64,000 bases of DNA from Sarcophilus harrisii (GCF_902635505.1 NC_045432.1:4383762-4447761), one strand, 5' to 3'. Shown: positions 34,331-46,634, counted from the first letter of the stretch. Translations and numbers: made by a program. Notes: generated by a model not told the origin, from the letters alone.

Positions 34331-35065
34331 AGTAGACCAACATCAGAGGGATGGTGGGCAAGGAGTATCCACAATAATGATACAAGAAGAGTTTCAAAAG
34401 GGGACAATTGTGGAGGGGCAATTCATACCTCCCATGATGCTTCTGGTGATGGCTTCGGTCTGCTCTCACTAGGCTGGACACTTGGCACATTGCTCCACTG
34501 GACTCACCACACAGTTTCTTCTGTGAGTGGCTCTATCTATGACTCTTAATTCCTATCTTGTTTATATGCCAGCTAAGCCAGCTAAGCTACAATTGTCTAG
34601 AGGCTACATCCTTTCCATGTTGAGGAAAGTGTGACAGTTCTTGGATCACAGCTGCTACATCTCCATCTCCCAGAATAAATAGAGGCAGGTAGTCCCCAGA
34701 TAGGATTAGGTATGTCTATATCTACCCATTTCTTTGGACTCAAAGCTTTTTTTTAACACTTATCTAATGTAGATAATCAGATAGATTGTCATGCTTAGAT
34801 TCAGAATTAGGTGATAATGAATTTAAGTCATAATACAAAGTAGTCTGAGCAGTAAAGGTCAGTGTTTTCCCTCTATCTTACACCTAATGATACTATTATT
34901 GTGCATATCTGTCAGCAACAAAGTTGCTTTGTACTCTATTTAGCCTCTGAAAACCCCAGCCTTTTTCTCCAATCTACAGTGCTTCCCAGAAATCAGACCC
35001 AAGGTTCATTTATCTCTAAATGGCAGATTCCATTCCCTTATTCTTTTTTTTTTTTTTTTTTTCAG
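34331..35065. other. Unclassified; ends in a T-run with AG
   Basis: No gene or known repeat. 35042-35065 is a T-run followed by CAG, which could be a splice acceptor or simply a poly(T) relic. Confidence 0.4.
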
Positions 35066-35723
35066 TTGGAACATTTTCCCTCTCCAACACCCTCGTGTGT
35101 TCTTTCCTGAAGTAACAAGTCTCACTGAGGGAGAGCCAGGAGGCAACTTGTGCCAGGGAAGTCAAACTACTACCACCATCTCAACCACTACTTTCCTGAG
35201 ACCATGATGGAAACAGCTCAACACCCTGAATCTGAGTCTCTCAAATCTATGTGCCTCTCGCAGAACACTGATCTTGCTTCAAACCCAGAACCTGCAGTCA
35301 TCTCTGGGGAAAGCAATTCCTCTGAACAAGAGGCCAGTCGGCCATTCCCACCACCTGTTCCCTATGGGGCAGGTTAGTCAGTCTAGCTAAAGCAGTGAGT
35401 TACCTGGGAAGAAAGATTAGAGGTGGCAGGTGGTCTGCTTCCTCTTGCTGCTGTTACTGGAACTAAAAGATTTCTCCATTAGCCTCCAGTCTGCCAGTGC
35501 TGCACATATATTGTCAAAAGTGTCCAGGAACAGCTCATATCAGTTCTACACATGCAGCCCACCTTCCTCATCACTGCCAGAAACAAACTGCTGACCAACT
35601 GTCACACCAATGTCTTTGCAATGGCAGCATTCTCTAGCACGGTAGCCTACTTCCAGCCCATCCCTCACACCCATCACTGGGGGAAATATGTCCCATAGAG
35701 AGGGGACCAGCAGCTCCAATAAA
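35066..35723 (+). other. Candidate two-exon gene of unknown family
   Basis: Exon-like piece 1 is 35066-35372: a long polypyrimidine run and CAG before it, and CAG/GTTAGT after it. The ATG pair at 35204 and 35207 has good context (A at -3, G at +4 for the second) and opens 56 codons ending in phase 1. These are rich in Ser, Glu and Pro and finish PFPPPVPYGA. A 117-bp intron would end ttagcctccag, and piece 2 (from 35490) continues in phase for 68 codons to TAG at 35696. AATAAA follows at 35718. The predicted product is about 125 residues, with no signal peptide, clear membrane segment or domain I recognise. An upstream exon is implied if the acceptor is real. It could be a chance alignment of signals. 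Confidence 0.35.
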
Positions 35724-36079
35724 CTGCCCACCAGGTGCCCCCTCACAGGGCAGGCAGAGCAGACTACCTGAAGAATTAAAGCAACCTGGGGCGGGACAAG
35801 AGGCAGCATGGGCTTCACTTTACTTTGGGATTCTTCTAATCAGTCTGGGGTAGGTGTTTTTGCATCAGGTTTTACTGTCTTTTTGCAAGATCCATTCATT
35901 GCTCTGATCCCTGACCTCCGTCTGATCCATTTGACAAGAGCCCTCCCTCTATACACCTGAAGAAGATGCAAGGGATTGTGGAGAAGCCTCAGGGCAGACA
36001 CCCCACTCTTCTCATATTTGAACTACTCCAATAGCTGGTGGGTGGCCTTGCTGCCCCAGGTCTCTGCCCACTGCAGTCT
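35724..36079. other. No recognisable feature
   Basis: Non-repetitive-looking sequence between the candidate gene and an L2-like LINE. Confidence 0.4.
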
Positions 36080-36645
36080 GTCCTCCATGCTGCTGCCAGA
36101 GTGATCTTCCTAACACCTTGTCACACCCCCACCTCAAGATGTCCTAGAAGCTCCCTATCACCTCAAGGACTGAATATAAAATCCTCTGTTTGGCATTCAA
36201 AGTCCATCTGCCCTATCTGTGTACTCTCCTACACCCCACGCTCTCCCTCCATATTGTTTATGATCCAGTGACCTCCTCCTCCTGACTGCTCTTTATCCAG
36301 GACCCTCATACACAGGCTGCCTCTCCTCCTGCAATACCCTACCTCCTCATTTCTGCCTCCTGGTTTCCCAGTTTCCTTCATGTCCCAGTTAGAATTCCAC
36401 CTTTTACAAGAAGCCTTCCTGGGCCTCCTTACCTCTAGGACCCTTACTCTCTTGTTTACTTCCAATTTATTCTGTATGTGGTTTGCTTGTACCTCAACTG
36501 TTTGAATATTGTCTCCTCTAACAGACTGTGAAGTCCTTGAGAAAAGGGACTGTCTTTGGCTAGTTTTTTTTCTTCCAAAGTGCCTGGCCCTTTATAATAT
36601 TCAGCCTTTTATAAATGTTTATTGGAAGAATAACTGAGACACCAT
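36080..36645 (+). repeat. L2-type LINE 3' end
   Basis: Landmarks in L2 order: tgctgccagagtgatcttcc, ttggcattcaaagtcca, agaagccttcctgggcc, gactgtgaagtccttgag, then an ataaatgtttattgg end. Confidence 0.6.
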
Positions 36646-37039
36646 AGTTTTCTTCCTTTTCACACAGCATGAATTTTAGCCTCTTGTCTGTTCTTTCTAT
36701 CTTGATATTCTCCAGTTCATTAGTGCCTTCCCAGTAGACTGAAGACCCTGTCTTTTGCCTCTTTCTGCATCTCCAGCAATAAGCACAGTGCCTATCATAT
36801 AGATGGTGCTTAGTGTTTGGCTTTTGGGTGATAATATCAGGGGTTTATATAGTTATGATTTCACCCCTCCCAGACACTATTCCTATAATCTGCAAAACAG
36901 TCACAGAAAGGTTGCCATGGCAATTCCAGCTTCTTAAATTCTCATCCAATTTGCATTTTATGATGTTTTTGAGATTGCCTTTATAGATTTTCCAGAAAAA
37001 GCTATTGATTACTTAACAGCCCCAAGTCCATCTCCCTTT
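36646..37039. other. Unclassified
   Basis: Nothing recognisable apart from a possible short L2-like piece near 36750-36830. Confidence 0.4.
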
Positions 37040-39250
37040 CATATATTTGTGAATATACACACTAATTTATAAAAACAAATAGGATAAGAGAAAGCAGTTT
37101 GGCAGAAATTTGACAGGACCTCAACATCTCACACCAACTATTAAAATACAAATGGATACATGAATTAGATACAAAAGGGAAATCAATAGCAAATTAGAGG
37201 AGCAAGAGAAAATTACTTTTCATAATTGCATATAAGAGGTTATGACAACAAGCAGCAGTGAAAACCACAGAAAATAAAATGGATTAATTCTGCTTTTATA
37301 AATTGAACTGCATTTGCACAAATAGATCAAATACAGTTGAAATCAGAAGGGAAACACTAAATTGGGGGAAAACATCTTTGCAGCAAAGTTCTCTAAAGTA
37401 CATATGCAACATAAAGAAGAAACCGATTCCAGTTTCCAAGGTTAAGAGCCATTCTCCAACAGATCAAATTATAACAGAATGTCTTTAAAAAAGAAATCCA
37501 AGGCATCAATATGACAAAATGCACCAAATCTCTCCTAATGAGAGAAGTGCACATTAAAACAAGTCTTTTCTTTCAGCCTCTAAATCATAGAAATATGAAT
37601 ATTCAGGGACAATTCCCCTTTTTGTTCTGAAACAAGGTACTTGGAAAGTCCCTTCATCTGGTGCTGAGTGTAACCAGAACAAAATATAACTATATCATTA
37701 AAGAACAACACCCAAAAGAAACAAGAAACAATATGGAGAAATGAAAGGGAAGAGTTCTTAACTTAACATAAAAAAAGAATGTTGAAAACTATCTTTACAT
37801 GTAATTGAAAAAATACTTTTAAGGTAAAAAATTTTAAAGATGAATTACTTTGAAAAGGAAGAGATCTTTAAAAATAAAATAATCCTTATTTTTCTATATA
37901 AATTCATACTTTTGTAACTGGGATTTTATTACTGTAATGTAAACTTGTATTCTTATACTTTCCATTCCCTTTGGTCTTCAAGACAGGATATCACAATAAA
38001 TATTGGGTAATATATTTTGAAAAAAGCCACATTTTCTAAGCTGTCTCCTTTCTCCTAAGGAAGGGGGCAGTCACTGTCTACCAAAGTGGAGCTAGTCCCC
38101 TCCCAGAGAAGAGAGGAAATGGTAGTTGGACTTTGTGATATTAAGCCCAGAGCTATGGGAACCCTACCCCAAAATTATTTCTCTCCACCCCCTATCACCT
38201 AGCCCAACTAGGAGGAGGCTGCATCTCCTAACTGAAGTGGGCCCAGCATTGACCAGGGTCCTAAATGGCCTAAATTCCTTTTGCCAGGGGTGGGTGGGAG
38301 GGAACAAGCTGAATTCAGCTTAGGGTATTTGAGAGGTGGCCTGTTTACAAAAACTGGGAGGGAGAACACACAAGGGAAGGGGAAGGTCAAGGGAAGACCT
38401 TCAGCAGCATCTGAGAACTGCCATCCCTTGAATGGGACTTGGATTTCTGACAGCCCCAGAGCAGAAGAGGGAGGAAGGGGGTAATCTAAGCGAGGGCACC
38501 TTTCAGTCTCCTCCTTTTTCCAAGCAGGAAACAAAGAGCAGAATGAATGAGGAGGGACAGGCTTCTGTTCCTGCTGATTTTGTTAGGGGATTAAATCCTA
38601 TACAATACAAACCTTCTAGATCCTGGCAGAGAAGGAGCCACACCCTTTAGTCTCCTCTTCCAAGTGACTCCATAAATTTTCTTTTAAAACTACTTCAGAT
38701 TTGAGACTTTTTCTCCCCAACACCAGCTGGTCTGCCACTGGTGAATTGCCATAGTGGATAGACAACTGGAATTGGGGTCACAAGGGCCAGACTGAAGTTC
38801 TACTTTATAAATTGTGTTGTAATGCTAGAGAAACTGAGGCAGGATAGAGATTAGAGTTATAATAATTTAATTTATTGGAGAATTTAATTAAATGACTGGA
38901 TCGGACTCTGGTCTCCAAGTATCCAGTATTGAATGTGAGATTCTAGAGATTTTTATAAGGTTTTGATGATTAACAATAACAATGACAAAATGAGGGAGGC
39001 ACCGGGCATTTTGTTAAGTAGGGTCTGGGGTCATGATGTCTAAGATGGAAGATCTTTCTCCTTATCAAACAAATATCCTGATTAAGAGGGAAGGGTGATG
39101 TTGCAACCTGGGGATTGGGGCAGAATAACGGAGGTAGGACAATTCAAGGAGACTGTGGCATAACAGTGTGACCAAAAGTAAGCCACTATAATTCTCTAAA
39201 CCTCAATTTTCATGTATATAAAATGGGCATGATAATAATGATATAATAGA
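37040..39250 (+). repeat. Duplicated block Y2
   Basis: Parallel to Y1 at an offset of roughly 5.3 kb: worn L1 ORF2 fragment (37040-37760), then from 38060 the GC-rich stretch and the tail with a SINE. It is split by a solo LTR (38818-39165), after which the SINE core resumes (gtgtgaccaaaagtaagcc). Y2 lacks the roughly 650 bp found in Y1 at 32280-32940 and has other A/T-rich sequence there. Confidence 0.65.
38818..39165 (-). mobile_element. Solo LTR, 348 bp
   Basis: Starts TGTAATGC, ends GGCATAACA (imperfect inverted ends). The minus strand carries AATAAA about 60 bp before its end. Flanked by gtgt at 38814-38817 and 39166-39169, a 4-bp duplication. The uninterrupted site is visible in Y3 as cattgtgtgacc. 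Confidence 0.8.
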
Positions 39251-39564
39251 ACTGTGTCCCCTGATCTTTGTGGATGGTGGGCCACCTAGCCTGGGGAAAT
39301 TCCTAAAATGATCCCCACTCTCCTATCTGGTTCCCATAGAAATCTCCCACCTCCAATTAATCTGGGAATCACTTTGGTCTGGGAAACAACCATCACCCTT
39401 TATTGATTTGAAAATGAGTCCCTAATTGCTTCCTAGCCCCAAACCCTAGAAGGCTAAGAAAAGACAAGATTCTGTACCCCAAACCTTTGTTAATTCCTAT
39501 TTGGAATTGGCCTGATGGGTAATGTCTCAGTGTGAAAATAAACTTTTTTTCTTTTGCCAAAAAC

Positions 39565-41136
39565 TGTTAGGATTCTTACAAGGTGCTAAGTCACTGGAAT
39601 TGATAGGCACTCTGGGAGATTCGCAACTCAGGATTCAGTTGGGAGAGTCACAAGTCCAGGAGATTCACAAGTCACAGCTCCCACAATCCCACTCTTGGAG
39701 AAGGCATCAACCTTTGAGTTCACACCTTTAAGAGATCATATATAAGGAGCTCCTACAAGCCAACTAGAGACTTTGGGGAGAATGAAAAGCCAGGATTCAG
39801 TTGGGCAGAACGAAGGATTCAGAAGAGCTGGGGGCTGGAGGCTGAAGCTAGCAGAGGCAAAAGGACTAACAACAGGAGTTTTGAAACCAAGGAGAGGAAT
39901 TTATAAAAATCAAGCCATTCTCCAACTGAAAAATGGTCAAAGGATATGAACAGACAATTCTCAGATGAAGAAAATGAAACTATTTCTAGTCATATGAAAA
40001 GATGCTCCAAGTCATTATTAATCAGAGAAATGCAAATTAAGACAACTCTAAGATACCTACTACACACCTGTCAGATTGGCTAAGATGACAGGAAAAATAA
40101 TGATGATTGTTGGAGGGGATGCGGAAAACTGGGACATTGATGCACTGTTGGTGGAGTTGTGAACGAATCCAACCATTCTGGAGAGTAGTTTGGAACTATG
40201 TCAAAAAGTTATCAAACTGTCATACCCTTTGATCCAGCAGTGTTACTACTGGGATTATATCCCAAAGAGATACTAAAGAAGGAAAGGGACCTGTATGTGC
40301 ACAGAATGTTTGTGGCAGCCCTCTTGTAGTGGCCAGAAGTGGAAACTGAGTGGATGCCCATCAGTTGGAGAATAGCTGAATAAATTGTAGTATATGAATA
40401 TTATGGAATATTATTGTTCTGTAAATGACCAACAGGATGATTTCAGAAAGGCCTGGAGAGACTTACACGAACTGATGCTGAGTGAAATGAGGCAGGACCA
40501 GGAGATCATGATGGCCAGTTCTGATGGACCTGGCCATCCTCAGCAAGGAGATCAACCAAATCATTTCCAATGGAGCAGTAGTGAACTGAATACCTACACC
40601 CAGAGAAAGAACTCTGGGAGATGACTAAAACCATTACATTGAATTCCCAATCCCCATATTTATGCCCACCTGCATTTTGATTTCCTTCACAAGCTAATTG
40701 TACAATATTTCAGAGTCTGATTCTTTTGTACAGTAAAATAACAGTTTAGTCATGTATACTTATTGTGTATCTAATTTATATTTTAATGTACTTAGCATCT
40801 ACTGGTCATCCTGCCATCTGGGAGGGTGGGGATAAGAGGTGAAAAATTGGAACAAGAGGTTTGGCAATTGTTAATGCTGTAAAGTTACCTATACATATAA
40901 CCTGTAAATAAAAAGGCTATTAAATAAAATAAAATTTAAAAAAAAACCAAGGAGAGAGATAGGCCTCTAAGAAAACTAACCAGGCTATTTTGTAAGAGAC
41001 AATAAAGGACTGGACTTTAATTCCTGGCTGCATTTGGGTAATTATTACTCTGAACTGAAACAAAGGCTGCTCCCAGAAGCTCCCCAAGAAACCTGCTCCC
41101 AGAGAATGATCATAATTTAGAGAAAAGAACATTACA
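39565..41136 (+). mobile_element. Solo LTR, family alpha, split by L1
   Basis: Starts TGTTAGGATTC, ends GAACATTACA. It is flanked by aaaac on both sides (39560-39564 and 41137-41141), a 5-bp duplication. The same order of internal motifs as at 30226 is present (atcaacctttgagttcaca; ggcctctaagaaaacta; gaaacctgctcccaga). A 1.05-kb L1 sits in its middle, so the LTR is older than that L1. Confidence 0.85.
39898..40945 (+). mobile_element. 5'-truncated L1 inside an LTR
   Basis: C-terminal part of L1 ORF2 and the 3' UTR (gccattctccaactgaaaaa to aataaaataaaatttaaaa). Flanked by aaccaaggagag at 39886-39897 and 40946-40957. Open frames are short; the copy is not active. Confidence 0.9.
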
Positions 41137-41319
41137 AAAACCTCACCTGAGATTGGGATTGTGAATTCTTTTGCAAAACCTGTGACACCATCGCTGTTAG
41201 GGTATCCCTTAACCCTCATTTCTCACCCTTCAACAATAATACCTATGCTAAGTAAATTACAGGGTGGTAGTAAAGTTTAAACAAGATCATTCCAAAGTAC
41301 TTTTCAAAGTATAGCATTG

Positions 41320-41586
41320 AAAGGAGGATCACGATCACAATGTGCAGCTGCAACAGAAGCCAGCCAGATCAGAAGCCAACCAACTGTCTCTCCCGCCTCT
41401 CTTCCTGCCCTCTGCCTCCACCACCAAAATTGTCATTTCCTATACAACACATCAGGACTTGCACAAAGAGTGGGCAGGGTCATTCTTTCTCCAAGCATAT
41501 ATATTAATAGAGTATGGTCAAATTAATATTTAGCCTCACTTGCTTGGGACCTCAGTGCAGCAACTCGAGCTTCAGCTCATTGCATA
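41320..41586 (-). mobile_element. Solo LTR, family beta, diverged
   Basis: Shares tcctatacaacacatca, cttgcacaaagagtgggc and ccaagcatatat with the LTR at 16289-16599, in the same orientation. Edges approximate. Confidence 0.6.
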
Positions 41587-41774
41587 GCATAATAAAGAAA
41601 TTAACTATTTATTATTATTATTATGAACCATTAGCTAGATGGAGCATGCATCTCCCACTATTGATTTTTTTTCTGTTGGTGGTAAAACCATGATTAAAGA
41701 GCAAAGGCAGGAATGGCCTGGGTTCTCCCTAAACCTTTCCAAATATCTTCAAATAATGATTCTAAAGAAGAAGA

Positions 41775-43385
41775 TTCTGGGAAGATGGAAGAGTAGATTA
41801 GGAAATTCTAAGTTCTCTATTTTTCCCAAGACATATTGGCATCTCAGGTGAAGGTAGAGTGATAAAAATAGAGTTGGAGCAGAACACTGGTCCTCCTTGG
41901 ACAATCAGAGAAGATCAGAAGAAAAATCCCAGGATACAGGTTTAGCCCTGTGAAGTGAAAAACACCTCTCAGACTGTTTCTCAACAAACAGCTAGTGGGG
42001 TACAGGGACAAGGGGAAAGGGAGAGGTGGAAGGGGGAAATTATCTCACATAAAAGAATAAAAAAGCTTTTACATTGAAGGGGAAGAGGGAGAGGGAAAGA
42101 GAGTCAGTGAATCTAACTCATTGGAGTTGGTTCAAAGAGGGAATATCACACACTCAATTGAGTATAGAAATCTACTTTACCTTGAAGGAAAATAGGAGGA
42201 AGGGGATATTAAGAAAAACTGAAGATAAGGTGATGGTGATGAGGGAAACCCTAAAGCTGTCCTCTGACTTTGGAGGGAAGCCATGGGGAACTCTTGAGAA
42301 ACTCTCCTGGAACTTTTGAGAAGCTCTCCTCTGGGAGAGATCCACCTCAGAGAATCAAGATAAAGTGGTTTCTTTCTCCAATTGATAAGTGGTCAAAGGA
42401 TATGAACAGACAATTTTCAGATGATGAAATTAAAACTATTACTACTCATATGAAAGAGTGTTCCAAATCACTATTGATCAGAGAAATGCAAATTAAGACA
42501 ACTCTGAGATACCACTACACACCTGTCAGATTGGCAAGAATGACAGGGAAAGATAATGCAGAATGTTGAGGGGATGTGGAAAAACAGGGACACTGATACA
42601 TTGTTGGTGGAATTGTAACACATCCAGCCATTCTGGAGAGCAATTGGAACTATGCCCCAAAAGTTATCAAACTGTGCATACCCTTTGATCCAAGCAGTGT
42701 TTCTACTGGGCTTATACCCCAAAGAGATACTAAAAAGAGAAAGGGACCTGTATGTGCCAAAATGTTTGTGGCAGCACTGTTTGTAGTGGCTAGAAGCTGG
42801 AAAATGAAAGGATGCCCATCAATTGGAGAATGGTTGAGTAAATTGTGGTATATGAATGTTATGGAATATTATTGTTCTGTAAGAAATGACCAGCAGGATG
42901 AATACAGAGAGGATTGGCGAGACTTACATGAACTGATGCTGAGCGAAATGAGCAGAACCAGGAGATCATTATATATCTCAACAACAATACTGTATGAGGA
43001 TGTATTCTGATTGAAGTGGATTTCTTCGACAAAAGAAGATCTAACTCAGTTTCAATTGATCAAGGATGGACAGAAGCAGCTAAACCCAAAGAAAGAACAC
43101 TAGGAAATGAATGTAAACTGCTTGCATTTTTGTTCTTCTTCCCAGGTTATTTATACCTTCTGAATTCAATTCTCCTGAGCAACAAGAGAACTGTTTGGTT
43201 CTGCACAATATATTGTATCCAAGATCTACTGTAACCTATTTAAATGTATAGGACTGCTTGCCATCTGGGGAGAGGGTGGAGGAGGGAGGGAAAAATCGGA
43301 ACAGAAGTGAGTGCAAGGGATAATGTTGTAAAAATTACCCTGGCATGGTTTCTGTCAATAAAAAGTTATTTAAAAAAACACAATA
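41775..43385 (+). mobile_element. L1 with two internal deletions
   Basis: 41775-41990 looks like the L1 5' UTR. 42000-42240 is the ORF1-ORF2 spacer. At about 42360 it jumps to the ORF2 C-terminus (caattgataagtggtcaaag) and runs to the 3' end (gtttctgtcaataaaaagtt). ORF1, endonuclease and reverse transcriptase are missing. Confidence 0.65.
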
Positions 43386-43581
43386 AAGGATGGAATATGA
43401 TATATTGCTGAAGCTTTGGTATAACTTTGTCACTTTATTTTTAGAAAATAAAGTGCTTTTGACATGAAAGCTAGACAAAATTGGGATGCAGCGTTCAGTG
43501 TGGGAAGAAGTACTTGAATGTAGAAGTTCCCAAATAAAATAGATTACAGAACTTTGGCAATTTAAAAAAAAAAAAAAAAAG
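43386..43581 (+). repeat. Short fragment ending in AATAAA and poly(A)
   Basis: About 180 bp of unknown sequence with several AATAAA-like signals (ccaaataaaatag at about 43535) and a 17-base A-run at 43564-43580. It looks like the end of a retroposed transcript, source unknown. Confidence 0.4.
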
Positions 43582-43589
43582 ATAAATTT

Positions 43590-44165
43590 TCTGTTTCATT
43601 CTGTTATCTTGGTGGAACTAGTTGCACCCTCTATTAAGTTGAGTCCAGGACCACTCCTACTTAGCCCAAACTTAAGTGGTCTCATTAGCTGGAGATCTAG
43701 ACTTGATATTTCTAAGAACCTCTATTGAAATGAAAATTGGCTCAGGACCACTCCCAGTAAGTGGTCTCATTCTGCTGGAAATCTAGGCCTGGGGGCAGTA
43801 ATTTCATTCAATTGAAACTTCAGTCTCAGTTTTCTTTTAAAGGACAACTTTTGTGTTGCCTTTTAAAGGGCAACTTTGGGATCATTTCTTTGCAGAGGCC
43901 CAAAAGCAGGATTACTCCTTGACAAGGAATCTCTCTCTTTCCTTGGCATAGCTGCCTTCAAGGGACCCTGCCTGCTGTGAAGACATTATCTTCTCAGTGT
44001 TAACCCCTCTTTATCTCTCTGCCAGGATTTCTCTACACCCCTTGTTTATCTCTCTGCCAGGACTTTGTCACTTGGAAGTCAGTCTTCTTAGAAAAAGCTA
44101 GGAGTGCCAACAATAAACTCCCTTTTTGCCACTTAAAGTCTTTGGGTTCATGAATTCTTTCACAT
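43590..44165 (+). mobile_element. Solo LTR with tandem repeats in U3
   Basis: Contains two copies of an aggaccactcc...agtggtctcatt unit (about 43649 and 43744) and two of tttatctctctgccagga (about 44011 and 44045). AATAAACTCCC at about 44112 is followed by a U5-like stretch ending ttcaca. It lies within L1 debris. Ends approximate. Confidence 0.55.
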
Positions 44166-45305
44166 TGAACCTCTGCACTGACCAGAAGGGGTTCCCACAA
44201 CTATCTGCACTGCCATTAACCTCATCATTTGGTTCCCTAATCTCATCAATAGGATAGTCAGAAGCAAAGCACTTTTGAAAATAGACAGGGTGAAATGAGA
44301 GAGACAATAAACAGAGGAAGATATAAGATCAAGAGAAATACAGTTAGCAATCATAACAATGAAAAATACTTGAAGCCAAATTTCTCTAACTAAAGGCCCC
44401 ATTGTGTGGATCACAACAGAGTATTTTCACTTTTCTTGTTGCTGTTTACTTGCATTTTGTTTTCTTTATCTTTTTTTTTGGCTTTTTGATCTGATTTTTA
44501 TTGTGCAACATAATTGTGGAAATATGTATAGAAGAATTGCACATGCTAAACATATATTGATTACTTGCTGTCTATGGGGTAGGGGAAAGTGAGGGAGAAA
44601 AAATGGAACACAAGGTTTTACAAGGGTAAATATTGAAAACTATCTATGCATATGTTTTGAAAATAAAAAGCTTTATAAATAAAAGGCCTCATTTCTCAAA
44701 CATATAGAAAACTGCATTAAATTTATAAAATAGGAGTTTTACCCCAATTGATAAATGATCAAAAGATCTGAACAGTTTCTAGATGAAGTAATCATAGCTA
44801 TGATGAAGTAAGCCATAAGAAAATAATGCTATTGATTGGAGAAATGCAAATTAAAACAATTCTGAGTTACTACATCATATCTATCAGATTGGCTAATAGG
44901 ACAGAAAAGGAAAATGACAAATATTGGATGGAATGTGGGGAAATGAGACATTAATACCCTTTTGGTGCAATTGTGAACTGATTTAACCATTCTATAGAGC
45001 TATTTGGACTTTTCTCAAAGGGCTATAAAACTGTGTATACCCAGCAACAGCAAGATTGTACAACGATCAATTCCGATGGACATATCACATTTCAACAGCA
45101 AGTTGATTCAGGCCAATTTCAATGGTCTTCTGATGAAGAGAGCCATCTACACCCAGAGAGAGGTCTGTGGGAACTGTGTGTGGAACACAACATAACATTT
45201 TCACTTTTTGCTGTTTTTTTGTTAGCATTTTGTTTCTTTCTCATTTTTTCCTTTTTGATTTGATTTTTCTAGTGCCACATGATAATTGTAGAAATATGTA
45301 TAGAT

Positions 45306-45648
45306 ATAGAGGGCCAGAACTCTGAAGAAGTATACTTGAAACAAGGATACTTACAACAAGGTGTTAACTCAGTGTGATTGATGAGATGATGGTTCTCTTG
45401 TTTACATATACTTAATATGGTGATGGAATGGTTCTCTAGTTCATATATACTCAGTATGCTATAATGATGTAATTGTAATAGGGTATTTAAGGGCTGAGAG
45501 AACTGGGGACACAGCGAATCAGAGTGAACAGACTGTAAAGGAGACAATAAAGACTTTAGACTTTATTCCTAACCATCCTCGTGGAGACTATCCTGCTGAG
45601 ACCAAGATCTGTCTGGAGGTCCTCCAGAAAGCTAGTCTGGACATTACA
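45306..45648 (+). mobile_element. Solo LTR, family eta, about 343 bp
   Basis: Begins near TATAGAGGGCCAGAAC, ends GGACATTACA. It carries gggtatttaagggctgag (TATA-like) and gacaataaagactttaga. Inserted into an L1 3' UTR that continues on both sides. The start resembles family alpha, so the two are related. Confidence 0.65.
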
Positions 45649-46444
45649 GAAAAATTACACATGTTTAACATATATTGTATTACCATCTAGGGAAGAGGGA
45701 AGGAGGTAGAAAAAATTTGGAACATAATGTTTTGCAAGGGTGAATTTGAAAATTATCTATGCATGTTTTCAAAATAAAAGCTTTAATTAAAAAAAAAAGA
45801 ATAAATAATAAAACTATGTATACCATTTTACCTAGCAATACCATTACTGGATCTGCTTCCAAAAAGAGATAAAAAAGGAAAAGGACCTCTATTAGGTACA
45901 AAAATATTTACAGCAAGTTTTTTCTCAAGGCAAAGGATTAGAAATTGAGGGAATGTGCATCAATTAAGGATAGCTGAACAAATTGTGAATATGATTAGGA
46001 CGAAAGATTATTGTGCTATAAGAAATGATGAATGGCAAGATGCTCTCAGAAAAAAAAAAAACAAAACCTGGAAAGACTTAGATGAGCTCATGGAAAGTGA
46101 AATGCACTAATTACAAAGTACAACAATAGTGTGAGATGACCAGTTGTGAATAACTTGGTTATTCTTAGCAGTACAATGATTCAAGATATCTCTGAGGGAT
46201 TTATGATGACAAAATGTATCCATCTCCAGAGAAGGAATAGATTGTGTCTATTGACACATTGAAAGATACTTTATTTTTCTTGAGGTATTTTTGGTCTATT
46301 GTTATCTTTCACACCATGACTTTTATGGAAATGTTTTGCATGACTTCACATGTGCTTTCTCAAGGAGGTGGGGAGTAAGGGTGAGGAAAGGAGAAAATCA
46401 GCAATCCAAAAGTTTAAAACAAATGTTAAAAATTGTTTTACATA

Positions 46445-46583
46445 GGGGCAGCTAGGTGGCGCAGTGGATAGACCACCAGCCCTGAAGTCAGGAGAACCTG
46501 AGTTTAAATTTGGCTTCAGACACTTAACACTTCCTAGCTTTGTGGATCCTGGGCAAGTCACTTAATCCCAATTGCCTCAGGGG
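46445..46583 (+). repeat. Full-length marsupial tRNA-derived SINE
   Basis: Complete order from the head ggggcagctaggtggcgcag to the tail cccaattgcctcag. Flanks attgttttacat and cttgttttaatg suggest a target duplication. Among the least diverged SINEs here. Confidence 0.85.
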
Positions 46584-46634
46584 AACAACTTGTTTTAATG
46601 TAACTGGGGAAAAATAAAATACTAAATAATCATA

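Larger units (their letters stand above)
44243..46632 (+). mobile_element. Three adjoining L1 3' ends
   Basis: 44243-44690: spacer piece joined to a 3' UTR ending aaaataaaaagctttataaa. 44690-45800: ORF2 C-terminus and 3' UTR, split by an LTR at 45306-45648. 45805-46632: another ORF2 C-terminus and 3' end, split by a SINE. All are 5'-truncated or deleted. Confidence 0.6.

Noticed and set aside
44166-44242. Possible primer-binding site (tttggttccct) after the LTR at 43590
   Set aside because: The spacing from the LTR end is wrong and a similar motif occurs inside another LTR here, so it is not evidence of an attached provirus.
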